Part shown: one piece after another, positions 1 to 7,021 of the stretch
Layout: every line of letters begins with the position of its first letter
Position numbering within the stretch: the first letter of the stretch is position 1
Notes under the pieces: generated by a model
What the model was told of the DNA's origin: nothing
Database searches by the model: none
Seen by the model: only the letters and a program-made list of their open reading frames with translations
Source of the DNA: JAJFUG01 sp964473155
GTDB lineage: Bacteria > Gemmatimonadota > Glassbacteria > GWA2-58-10
Reading direction: 5' to 3'
Assembly (NCBI GenBank): GCA_964473155.1
Contig: CAYYNT010000011.1
Coordinates: 24,110 to 88,109, forward strand
Length of the DNA: 64,000 nucleotides
Program-made: the position numbers and the translations under genes

Positions 1-23
1 GGGCGGCCGGAGGACGGCCGCCC
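1..23. terminator. GC-rich hairpin at window edge
   Basis: An 8-bp perfect inverted repeat (GGGCGGCC and GGCCGCCC) encloses a 7-nt loop. No T-run follows on either strand, so it may be a terminator-like hairpin of a gene lying before the window or just a folded spacer. A similar GC hairpin follows the ADP-ribosylglycohydrolase-like gene at 50165-50194. Confidence 0.4.
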
Positions 24-60
24 CCGCGTGCCTTGTGTCACTGGATGCGGAGCCTGAAAG

Positions 61-159
61 ATGAAAAGGGAACGTTTCATTCAGGGCGCATTGAGCCTGA
101 GCGCATGTTGCGGCGCCGGAGTTCTGTCTGTTGCGGACAGGTTATCGGCTCAGGAGTAG
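61..159 (+). pseudogene. Export leader of the next gene, ended by in-frame TAG
   Basis: An ATG at 61 opens a 32-codon reading frame: a basic N-terminus (MKRERF), a short hydrophobic stretch (IQGALSLSACCGAGVLSVA) and an Ala-rich end (SAQE), which looks like a signal peptide. It ends at TAG 157-159. The same frame continues without another stop through 160-228 into the Cys-rich protein at 229-654. The most economical reading is one exported protein of about 197 residues split by an amber codon. Sequencing error, a real nonsense mutation and readthrough cannot be told apart here. The stretch 160-228 carries two more Cys codons in frame, which supports it having once been coding. Confidence 0.55.
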
Positions 160-228
160 TCCACTGACGCACCGTCGCCGGACTGCGAGCGGAGAGTATC
201 GCACTGCCGGAAGGCTGTTGTCAGGCTG

Positions 229-654
229 GTGAACGAGCTGGAAAAAAAGATCGGCCCTGAAACCTGTCAAGCGATAATGGAAAACTGCGGGCGCGCCTGT
301 TATGCAGGTTCTCACGGTCCGCGACCGAAGGGCGGGCAATCTCCGGATAAAGCCGCGGCTTTCCTCGACAGGCTCCGTAAATCGCTCGGGAAGGACGCGG
401 TCCAGGTGTCTGAAGACGCAACGGTGATCCATTACAAGTATCCGCAGGAGCCGGGAACGGATAGACCACGCTGTTTCTGCCCGGTTTTCGAGGCTGATGC
501 GGCGGGAGTATCGCCCGTGTATTGTCTTTGCTCGACAGGTTATGTCAAGGAGACTTTCGAGCGCAATCTGGGCGGGCGGGTTCAAGTCGAAGTGCTCAAA
601 TCTGTCCTGCGCGGCGGCTCGGGTTGTGAATTCAGAGTCACTGTCCTGTCCTGA
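229..654 (+). CDS. Cys-rich protein, DUF6144-like (leader interrupted upstream)
   Basis: From the GTG at 229 this encodes 141 residues. Cysteines fall in four clusters: CQAIMENCGRAC (about residues 13-24), CFCPV (about 82-86), YCLCS (about 98-102) and GSGCEF near the C-terminus. The order CGRAC, CxCP, YCxCSxGY, GxxC matches my recollection of the uncharacterised family DUF6144, a V4R-like small-molecule or metal-binding fold; that assignment is from memory. No convincing ribosome binding site precedes the GTG, and the frame is open back to the TAG at 157, so the original start is more likely the ATG at 61. It is convergent with the permease gene ending at 680. Function unknown. Confidence 0.6.
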   Translation: MNELEKKIGPETCQAIMENCGRACYAGSHGPRPKGGQSPDKAAAFLDRLRKSLGKDAVQVSEDATVIHYKYPQEPGTDRPRCFCPVFEADAAGVSPVYCLCSTGYVKETFERNLGGRVQVEVLKSVLRGGSGCEFRVTVLS

Positions 655-679
655 GCCTTGAGTCTGCAACAGTTTCAAA

Positions 680-1600
680 TCACCCGAACAGATTGAAAAT
701 CATTCCAGCCGCGAAAGCCCCGGCCAGGGCGTACCCCGCGAAAAACAGCAGAAAACGCAGACCGAAAGCCTCGCGCAGCGCGTACATCGAGGACAGCTTG
801 GTCGCCGGGCCGGAGATGAAGAAAGCCAGCACGGCGCCCTGGCTCAGACCCAGACCGGCCAGGGTTTGCATGACCGGGATGGAGGCCCCGCCGCACTGGT
901 AGAACGGCACGCCCGCGGCAATGGCAGCCAGCACAGGCAGGCTGCCGGACCCGCCGAGAAGATGTCTCAGGGATTCCGGCGGCAGGAGGGCCTTGAGAGC
1001 GGCGCTGATCAGAAGGCTCAGGCTGAACACCCGGGCGATGAAAAGGCTCTGACGCAAGAGGGCGGTCCTGAAGCCGCGGGAGCCGAGCCTTTCGGCCTCA
1101 GCGATCGAGGTGTCCAGCAGAGCGGGGCGGCAGGCCAGCGTGACATGATCCTGAACATAACGCCAGGACAGTCCGCCTAAAAGAGCCAGGATAAAAGCCG
1201 CCAGCACCCGAGCCAGGGTCATCCTCCAGCCGAATGCGGCCCAGGTCAGGAGCATGAGGTTTGGGTCGATCAGCGGGCAGGCGATCAGGAAAGCCAGGGC
1301 CGCCGGGGCGGCCATGCCTGAAGCCACGAATACGGCTGTCAGCGGCGCGGCCAGGTAGAACGGCAGCGGGGCTATCATCCCGGCGAGCGCGGCCAGGATT
1401 ATGCCCATAACAGAACCGGACCGGAAAAGCGCAATCCGGTTCAGGTGAAAGTAACTGCGCCTGAGGAGCGCCGCAAGCAGGATTCCGGCCAGAAGGTAGG
1501 GGAATAACTCAGCCAGGAGCTCCAGAAAATTCTGCACGATGCGCCAGGTATAAGTGCGGATGAATGTCCGCTGAAATTCGGCCCAGATTTCCAAGCGCAC
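680..1600 (-). CDS. Permease of the ArsP_1/YraQ (DUF318) family
   Basis: A 306-residue polytopic inner-membrane protein with about eight to ten hydrophobic segments. The C-terminal half has the family signature VPFYQCGGASIPVMQ (about residues 232-246), followed by a second conserved half-motif, AFFISGPATK. In this family the Cys-containing signature is linked to export of metals or organoarsenicals; the substrate here cannot be read from sequence. The GTG start (MRLEIW) is preceded by AAGGGG. It begins 23 nt after the stop of the DUF362/dockerin gene, so the two are probably co-transcribed. Confidence 0.8.
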   Translation of the reverse strand: MRLEIWAEFQRTFIRTYTWRIVQNFLELLAELFPYLLAGILLAALLRRSYFHLNRIALFRSGSVMGIILAALAGMIAPLPFYLAAPLTAVFVASGMAAPAALAFLIACPLIDPNLMLLTWAAFGWRMTLARVLAAFILALLGGLSWRYVQDHVTLACRPALLDTSIAEAERLGSRGFRTALLRQSLFIARVFSLSLLISAALKALLPPESLRHLLGGSGSLPVLAAIAAGVPFYQCGGASIPVMQTLAGLGLSQGAVLAFFISGPATKLSSMYALREAFGLRFLLFFAGYALAGAFAAGMIFNLFG

Positions 1601-1623
1601 CCCTTGAGATTCCTTGCGGGCCT

Positions 1624-3498
1624 TTACCGGTTGCCGAGGATTTTGAGCAGGGCCAGCAGGTCGAACACATCCACCCGGCTGTCGGAGTTCTGATCGTACT
1701 GTCCGCCCTGGCCGCCGGAACTCAGCGCTTTGAGCAGGGCCAGAAGGTCGAAAACGTCCGTTTTGCTGTCGCCGTTGCAGTCGCCGGGGAGCCGCTCAGG
1801 TTCGGTCGAGGCCAGGAATTTGGCCCCGGACAGGCGGTTACCGGCGTATCGCGAGTCTTTTTCGCTCTCGCAAACATTCAGGCTGAAAGTGCTTACCCCG
1901 TTTCTTTGCACGGTCTTGACCAGGATGCGGTTGAGTCCTTTTTTCACTACCGCATCGACCACGGTGTTCGGCAGATAGTGTGTGCGCGCCGCCCCGCTGT
2001 AACGGTACACCCGCACTCCGTTCAGCCAGACCGACATTTCCTGGCTCGAACCGATCCAGAGCTGCACTGCCGCGCTGTCCGGGCAATCCAGCCAGGCGAA
2101 GCTGTACTGCACGCCGTCCGTGGAATCCCGGCACACCGCGGCCGGATCGATAATATCGTCATAAAAATACAGCGCCTTGCTCCAGCCGTCCTGCCCCGCG
2201 CACGGCGCGGCCGCGGCCTCGCCGCCCAGACGGTCGCTGTCGAGGCCTGTCCCCGGGAAACCGCCCCGGACGGTCCAGACCCGGTTGCTTTGCCCATAGT
2301 AGGGGTAACTCTTATCCGGTTGCGCTGAGGGGCTACTTTTTTCTGATTTGATGAACCGGTCGGCGCACTGTTCGAGCGAACCGCCCACGATGCCGATCTT
2401 GTCGAGGCCGTTCTGTCCCAGCCCGTACAGGGCGGCCAGGCTGATATGCTCGACATCGTCCGGGTTGATCCCCATCAGGCGCGAGCAGACCGCGTCCACG
2501 CTGACCACGTCGGTCCCGGCCACGATCATGTTCCGCCGCCGCGAGATGCCCGAAAAATACTTTGATTTTTCCTTGCACATGATCGCGTCCACCACGGTCA
2601 GATCGCAGGGAAGAGCGCGGTGCAGCTCCACTATATTTTTCTGGATATGGTCCGCGGCGTGGTTCAGGCCGATCCCGTTGCCGTTGTAGCCCCCGTCCTT
2701 GGACCAGCCGTAAACCATTCCGGGCAGGATGCCGACCCAGTTCTTGAGGCCTGCGGTCACACAGGTGGTGTGCACTTTCATCACCGGCGCGTCAATTATG
2801 AAATCCGCCTCGACCAGGGTGCGCGGGAGGTAAAAACGGGTCTGGTCCGTTGAAATACGTGGTTCTGGCACGTAAACGCTCACGGTATCGTCATAATTCA
2901 GGTCCACCCAGTCAAAGTCAAGGCCGGGATATAAAACCGAGTCGGCTTTGAGAGATTCAACCATTGACTGGTAACCTGTCATCGCATACCCGTCCAGCTT
3001 CGCCCAGTCCTTCACTCCCGCGGTTCCGGGCCGTGTCCAGCCGCCCGCCGCCTCGGCCACGCGGATGCGGTAATGCGGGCTGTGACGGTAAAGCATCAGG
3101 GCCAGGGCGCGCACAACGCGCCAGTCGGTGTCCACCCCGGTTCCGTTCACGGCTTTGCCCACTTCTCCAGGCTCAACTATGTTCGGCTTGATCACTATAT
3201 CGGTGTCGGCGGGAGTCAGAAGGTTTTCCAGGCCGCCCGCCAGGCGCACCGCGGTCTCGACCATTTCCGCTATCTGCTCGTAGGTCAGGCTGTCGCTCAG
3301 GGACGCCGGATGGCTGAGAGTGCTGTAATTGCTCGGGACAAGGCTTACCGTGCTGCGCTTCTCCGGGTTGTAGCTCAGTTGCGAAAGCTCGCACCAGCGG
3401 GTGTGCGACACGGGCGTCTGCGACCAGATCGCGAAATCCAGTCCGACCAGACCCGTAAGCGCCACGACAATAAGGATCGGGCCGCGTTTTATTCTCAT
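1624..3498 (-). CDS. Exported DUF362 protein with C-terminal type I dockerin
   Basis: The start is ATG at 3498, with AAAGG about 10 nt upstream; the frame stays open a further 40 codons, but those codons look non-coding. 624 residues. An N-terminal signal or anchor (MRIKRGPILIVVALTGLVG) is followed by a DUF362 domain (about 60-390), then a beta-rich segment (about 440-560, with SVWLNGVRVY) like the accessory sugar-binding domains of glycosidases. The last 60 residues form two EF-hand-like repeats, GDCNGDSKTDVFDLLALLK and DQNSDSRVDVFDLLALLK, a type I dockerin. DUF362 is often tied to Fe-S proteins, but no ferredoxin motif is present here. The dockerin implies calcium-dependent attachment to a cohesin outside the cell; no cohesin is encoded in the window. 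First gene of a probable operon with the permease. Confidence 0.85.
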   Translation of the reverse strand: MRIKRGPILIVVALTGLVGLDFAIWSQTPVSHTRWCELSQLSYNPEKRSTVSLVPSNYSTLSHPASLSDSLTYEQIAEMVETAVRLAGGLENLLTPADTDIVIKPNIVEPGEVGKAVNGTGVDTDWRVVRALALMLYRHSPHYRIRVAEAAGGWTRPGTAGVKDWAKLDGYAMTGYQSMVESLKADSVLYPGLDFDWVDLNYDDTVSVYVPEPRISTDQTRFYLPRTLVEADFIIDAPVMKVHTTCVTAGLKNWVGILPGMVYGWSKDGGYNGNGIGLNHAADHIQKNIVELHRALPCDLTVVDAIMCKEKSKYFSGISRRRNMIVAGTDVVSVDAVCSRLMGINPDDVEHISLAALYGLGQNGLDKIGIVGGSLEQCADRFIKSEKSSPSAQPDKSYPYYGQSNRVWTVRGGFPGTGLDSDRLGGEAAAAPCAGQDGWSKALYFYDDIIDPAAVCRDSTDGVQYSFAWLDCPDSAAVQLWIGSSQEMSVWLNGVRVYRYSGAARTHYLPNTVVDAVVKKGLNRILVKTVQRNGVSTFSLNVCESEKDSRYAGNRLSGAKFLASTEPERLPGDCNGDSKTDVFDLLALLKALSSGGQGGQYDQNSDSRVDVFDLLALLKILGNR

Positions 3499-3607
3499 TA
3501 GTTTGCCTTTCGGTTCCGGCGGACAGCAACAGTCTGCCGGCATGGATTCGATTAAATGGCAAGGGGCGGGATGCATGGTTGTTTTCGAAACTGCATTGGC
3601 CGCTATA

Positions 3608-3636
3608 ATGTTACACAAAACGCCCGTGTTTGCCAG
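3608..3636 (-). promoter_or_regulatory. Promoter for the DUF362 gene
   Basis: On the minus strand CTGGCA (3636-3631) and TAACAT (3613-3608) are separated by exactly 17 bp, about 110 nt upstream of the ATG at 3498. The -10 box is good and the -35 box is weak. Confidence 0.45.
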
Positions 3637-3670
3637 AAAAATATTGCGCTTGCGGCTGACAGGATTTGTT

Positions 3671-3700
3671 TTGAAACCGTGGAAGCATCCATGGTATATT
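3671..3700 (+). promoter_or_regulatory. Promoter for the CocE-like hydrolase
   Basis: TTGAAA (3671-3676) and TATATT (3695-3700) are 18 bp apart, with the gene's ATG at 3792. It lies back to back with the minus-strand promoter at 3608-3636, so the 293-bp gap is a divergent promoter region. Confidence 0.6.
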
Positions 3701-3791
3701 GAATCGGCTTAACACGGTGGACTCATACCAGACATATTCCTTAGCAGAACCCTGTCTGTCCGCAACCATCCGCTTTATCAGGAGAGATACC

Positions 3792-5522
3792 ATGCGCATG
3801 CAAATTGAAGTACGCACAGCGGCGCTCATGTTTTTTCTGTGGCTTCTGGTCCCCGCGGGCTGGCTTGCGGCGGAGTCCTCTCCCGCCGTTCACCGGGTGC
3901 GCGAGGAACTGGACGTGAAAGTGGAGATGCGCGATGGAGTGCGGCTGTCGGTGAATATCTACCGTCCGGACACCTCCGGATCTTTCCCCGCCCTGCTGAT
4001 GCGGTCACCCTACGGTAACGGAGGACCGGGCAACGGCGAGGGACATTTTTACGCCGAACGGGGTTATGCCGTGGTGTTGATGGACACACGCGGGAGGGGC
4101 GAGTCGGAGGGCGTGTTCGATCCGTTCCAGACCGAGACCGCGGATGGAGTCGACACACAGCGCTGGCTGGCGCGGCAGGGCTGGTGCAACGGCAGGATCG
4201 GAACTTTCGGCGGATCGTATGTCGGATACACCCAGTGGCTTCCCGCCGCTCAGGCCGATCCGCACCTGGTGACGATGTTCCCGGTGGTCACTTTCTCGGA
4301 CATGCACGACATGGCCTATTACGGCGGGGCTTTTCGAGTGAGCCTGTTCACCGCCTGGTGCATGGAGATGAGCATACCGTATGCCCTGGACTCGAAACGC
4401 GGGACCGAGCAGATGCGGAAAATATTCGAGTCCCTGCCGCTGATCGACCAGGACCGTCTGGCAGGCTGGAAAATTCCGTTCCTGCGCGACTGGCTCTCCC
4501 ACCCGGAGCGCGACAAGTACTGGGAGCGGACCAGCATGGGGGACGGGTACTCGAAAATACGGGCCTCGGCGTTCAGTGTGGGCGGCTGGTTCGATATCTG
4601 CCTGGACGGGACGCTGAAGAATTTCATGGCCATGACCGCCCCGTCTATCGACCCGGCCGTGCGAGGGGGCCAGCGTCTGCTGGTCGGTCCCTGGGTGCAC
4701 AGCATATCGCGGGACGGTAAGACCGGTGAACTGGATTTCGGGAAGGGATCGGCCCAGGATTTTCGTCAGCTTCAGTTCCAGTGGTTCGACAGCCGTCTCA
4801 AGGGGCTGGATTCCGGGATTGACAGCCTGGCTCCGGTGCGGATTTTCGTGATGGGCCGGAATGTCTGGCGCGGCGAGAAGGAATGGCCCCTGGCCCGGAC
4901 TCAATACCGTGATTATTACCTGGGCAGCGGCGGCAAGGCCAACACCCGCCAGGGCGATGGAGTCTTGAGCGCGGCTGCTTCAGCCTCGGACACGCCGGAC
5001 CGGTTCATCTACGACCCGCGCGATCCGGTCATCAGCTCGGATGAGGGGCCGTACGATCAGGCGGCCAAGGAACTGCGCCCGGATATTCTGGTCTATTCGA
5101 CCCCGCCGCTGGAGGCGGACCTCGAGGTGACCGGGCCGGTGCGCGCCGTGATCTTCGCCGAAAGCTCGGCCCCGAACACCGATTTCACGGTCAAGCTGGT
5201 GGATGTGTATCCGGACGGCCGGGCGATGAGCCTGTGCGACGGGATAATCCGGGCCTCTTTCCGCGAGCCGGGGAAGAAACCCTCGAACATAGAGCCGGGG
5301 AAAGTCTATGAGTACAATGTCGATCTGTGGGCCACCAGCAACGTGTTCCTGAAGGGCCATCGCATCCGGGTGGAGGTTTCCAGCAGCAACTTCCCGCGTT
5401 TCGACCGCAACCTGAACACCGGCGAAGATTTCGCCACCGGGACGCGGATCGCGAAAGCGGAACAGGCCGTGCACCACGGCAAACGCTATCCCTCGCGTAT
5501 CGTGCTGCCGGTGATACCGTAA
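3792..5522 (+). CDS. Secreted CocE/NonD family hydrolase (X-Pro dipeptidyl-peptidase S15 fold)
   Basis: 576 residues from ATG 3792, which follows AGGAGAGATACC. A signal peptide (residues 1-26, ending WLAAES) is followed by an alpha/beta-hydrolase core and a C-terminal galactose-binding-like beta domain (about 345-570), the standard S15/CocE architecture. The probable catalytic triad is Ser142 in GTFGGSYVGY, Asp268 in GGWFD and His303 in GPWVH, spaced as in CocE. The family cleaves acyl-ester or amide bonds, including X-Pro peptides, cocaine esters and glutaryl-7-ACA; the natural substrate is unknown. It has its own promoter and is probably monocistronic, since a repeat element follows the stop. 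Confidence 0.88.
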   Translation: MRMQIEVRTAALMFFLWLLVPAGWLAAESSPAVHRVREELDVKVEMRDGVRLSVNIYRPDTSGSFPALLMRSPYGNGGPGNGEGHFYAERGYAVVLMDTRGRGESEGVFDPFQTETADGVDTQRWLARQGWCNGRIGTFGGSYVGYTQWLPAAQADPHLVTMFPVVTFSDMHDMAYYGGAFRVSLFTAWCMEMSIPYALDSKRGTEQMRKIFESLPLIDQDRLAGWKIPFLRDWLSHPERDKYWERTSMGDGYSKIRASAFSVGGWFDICLDGTLKNFMAMTAPSIDPAVRGGQRLLVGPWVHSISRDGKTGELDFGKGSAQDFRQLQFQWFDSRLKGLDSGIDSLAPVRIFVMGRNVWRGEKEWPLARTQYRDYYLGSGGKANTRQGDGVLSAAASASDTPDRFIYDPRDPVISSDEGPYDQAAKELRPDILVYSTPPLEADLEVTGPVRAVIFAESSAPNTDFTVKLVDVYPDGRAMSLCDGIIRASFREPGKKPSNIEPGKVYEYNVDLWATSNVFLKGHRIRVEVSSSNFPRFDRNLNTGEDFATGTRIAKAEQAVHHGKRYPSRIVLPVIP

Positions 5523-5540
5523 TTATTTGAATGGGAATAA

Positions 5541-5673
5541 CCGGCTACTGGGGGCCAAAAGTCTTAAATGGGGCAAGGCGCGCCGTGCCCCTACGGAACT
5601 ACATTTATTTAAAACGTTTAGCTCATGTGGCAATTCTCAAAAAACAAAAATGTGGGCTTTGGGGACAGCCTCC
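5541..5673. repeat. Dispersed MITE-like repeat, copy A (degenerate ends)
   Basis: About 133 bp between convergent genes. It has the same order of parts as the copies at 60871 and 63944: an outer end containing CCAAAAGTCTTAAA, then a palindromic core (GGGGCAAGGCGCGCC then GTGCCCCTAC), an AT-rich middle and a distal end GGGCTTTGGGGACAGCC that is the inverse of the first end. No coding capacity. The outer ends have drifted more than in copy B, so this is probably an older insertion. Confidence 0.7.
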
Positions 5674-5724
5674 CGCAATACATGCGTGGTGAAAACGAGC
5701 TTCAGGTTCTGGCGCGCCGGTTTT

Positions 5725-6747
5725 TCATTCTTTCGGCTCGAACCGGTATCGTTCACCCCAGCTCATCACCACGCAGGGACAGTCCACCGCCTCGATGATC
5801 CCATAGGTCTTGGAAAAACTCTCCCGGTGATCCACCGTGTGGCCCAGCTCGTTCTCGTGCCCGGTAATGACCACCCGCGGATTGATTCCGCGGACCAGGC
5901 GGGGCATGTCGGTGGTCCAGCAGTTGGGCAGAAGTATATCCACATGGCGTGATGCGCCCAGGCTGTCGATCCAGGCGCCGAAATCCTCCTCGTTAGACTG
6001 GTCACCTGTATGCATGACCGACACGCCACCGGAGGATATCAGGTGGACATTGTTATGAATGTCCTCGCCTTGGTGACCTTTCAGGGCAATCCATTCAAGA
6101 CCGGGTACTTTCACCTCGGGATCCCAGCTCGTGCGGACAAGCTCACCGGATATCGGTTTATCAGCCCAGAGGTCACCTGGAACAAACACCTTTTTCTTTT
6201 CCGCCACCAGAAGGTCAGCTACGCGGTAATCGGCGTGGTCTTTGTGATAGTGCGAGATAAACATCGCATCCACCGCTTTTGCCAGCCGGGCGATCTGCTC
6301 GTAGCTCATGCAGACCTCATCCACGCCGGAGAAGATATCGAAAGCGAAAACAGCCTCGCTGGTCTTCACCACGAACGAATGGTTGTACAGCTTCCAGACT
6401 GTCGCGCCGGCTGTCACCCGTTCGGTTTCAATCTCGTGCAGGGCGCGATCCACGGCGCGCCTGAAATACGCGCCGATCTCGCCGATCCGCGGGGCCTGCT
6501 CCAGGTGCAGCGGGTCATCCAGAAGGTACAGCGCCTGTCGCCGTTTCTCCGGGTCGCCCGTTCCGGGCGGGTTGGTGGACAGGGTTTTCTCCACGCTCTC
6601 CAGGGCCGCGCGCACCCAGGCGTCGCGCTGCGCGGTCAACTGGTCAGCATCGCTGACTGTTCCAGCCTTGCCGGAGCACCCGGACAGCACTCCCAGGATC
6701 ACGGCAAGTAAAAACCGCGGAATCAAACCAGGCAGTCTGAGGGTCAT
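5725..6747 (-). CDS. Metallo-beta-lactamase-fold (UlaG-like) lipoprotein
   Basis: 340 residues. The lipobox LSGC places the lipidated Cys at 24, so the protein is membrane-anchored on the outer side. Residues 34-115 are a helical N-terminal extension. The MBL domain has the metal motif HYHKDH at 166-171 after a beta-strand ending AMFIS, then VMHTGDQSN and ITGHENE later, as in UlaG-type hydrolases. Substrate unknown. The ATG follows GGAAGGAGAACGG, a strong ribosome binding site. It stands alone on the minus strand, convergent with the CocE-like gene, with the repeat between them. Confidence 0.82.
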   Translation of the reverse strand: MTLRLPGLIPRFLLAVILGVLSGCSGKAGTVSDADQLTAQRDAWVRAALESVEKTLSTNPPGTGDPEKRRQALYLLDDPLHLEQAPRIGEIGAYFRRAVDRALHEIETERVTAGATVWKLYNHSFVVKTSEAVFAFDIFSGVDEVCMSYEQIARLAKAVDAMFISHYHKDHADYRVADLLVAEKKKVFVPGDLWADKPISGELVRTSWDPEVKVPGLEWIALKGHQGEDIHNNVHLISSGGVSVMHTGDQSNEEDFGAWIDSLGASRHVDILLPNCWTTDMPRLVRGINPRVVITGHENELGHTVDHRESFSKTYGIIEAVDCPCVVMSWGERYRFEPKE

Positions 6748-6947
6748 CTTTCCGTTCTCCTTCCACAGGAGTTTTTTCAGCCGTCATCCGGGGCGGATCG
6801 GCGTTTAAATCGCTTATTCTGTTTAATAACAATCGGACATCTGCCGGGCAAACATAATCTGAATTATCAGCTTGTCAACGCGTAAGGTAATAAGAACCGT
6901 CTTGCCGGATACTGAAATTCTTTTATTTTGTTCGTATCACGAATCAA

Positions 6948-6975
6948 TTGCCTTTTTAATACTCTATGGTATGCT
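6948..6975 (+). promoter_or_regulatory. Promoter for the 7022-13830 operon
   Basis: TTGCCT (6948-6953) and TATGCT (6970-6975) are 16 bp apart, giving a start of transcription near 6982 and a leader of about 40 nt before the ATG at 7022. A second possible pair, TTGAGA (6975) with TAATAT (6999), would leave almost no leader and is less likely. Confidence 0.45.
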
Positions 6976-7021
6976 TGAGAGCGGTCACCAGCCTGAGATA
7001 ATATAGAATAAGGAGTTGTGT

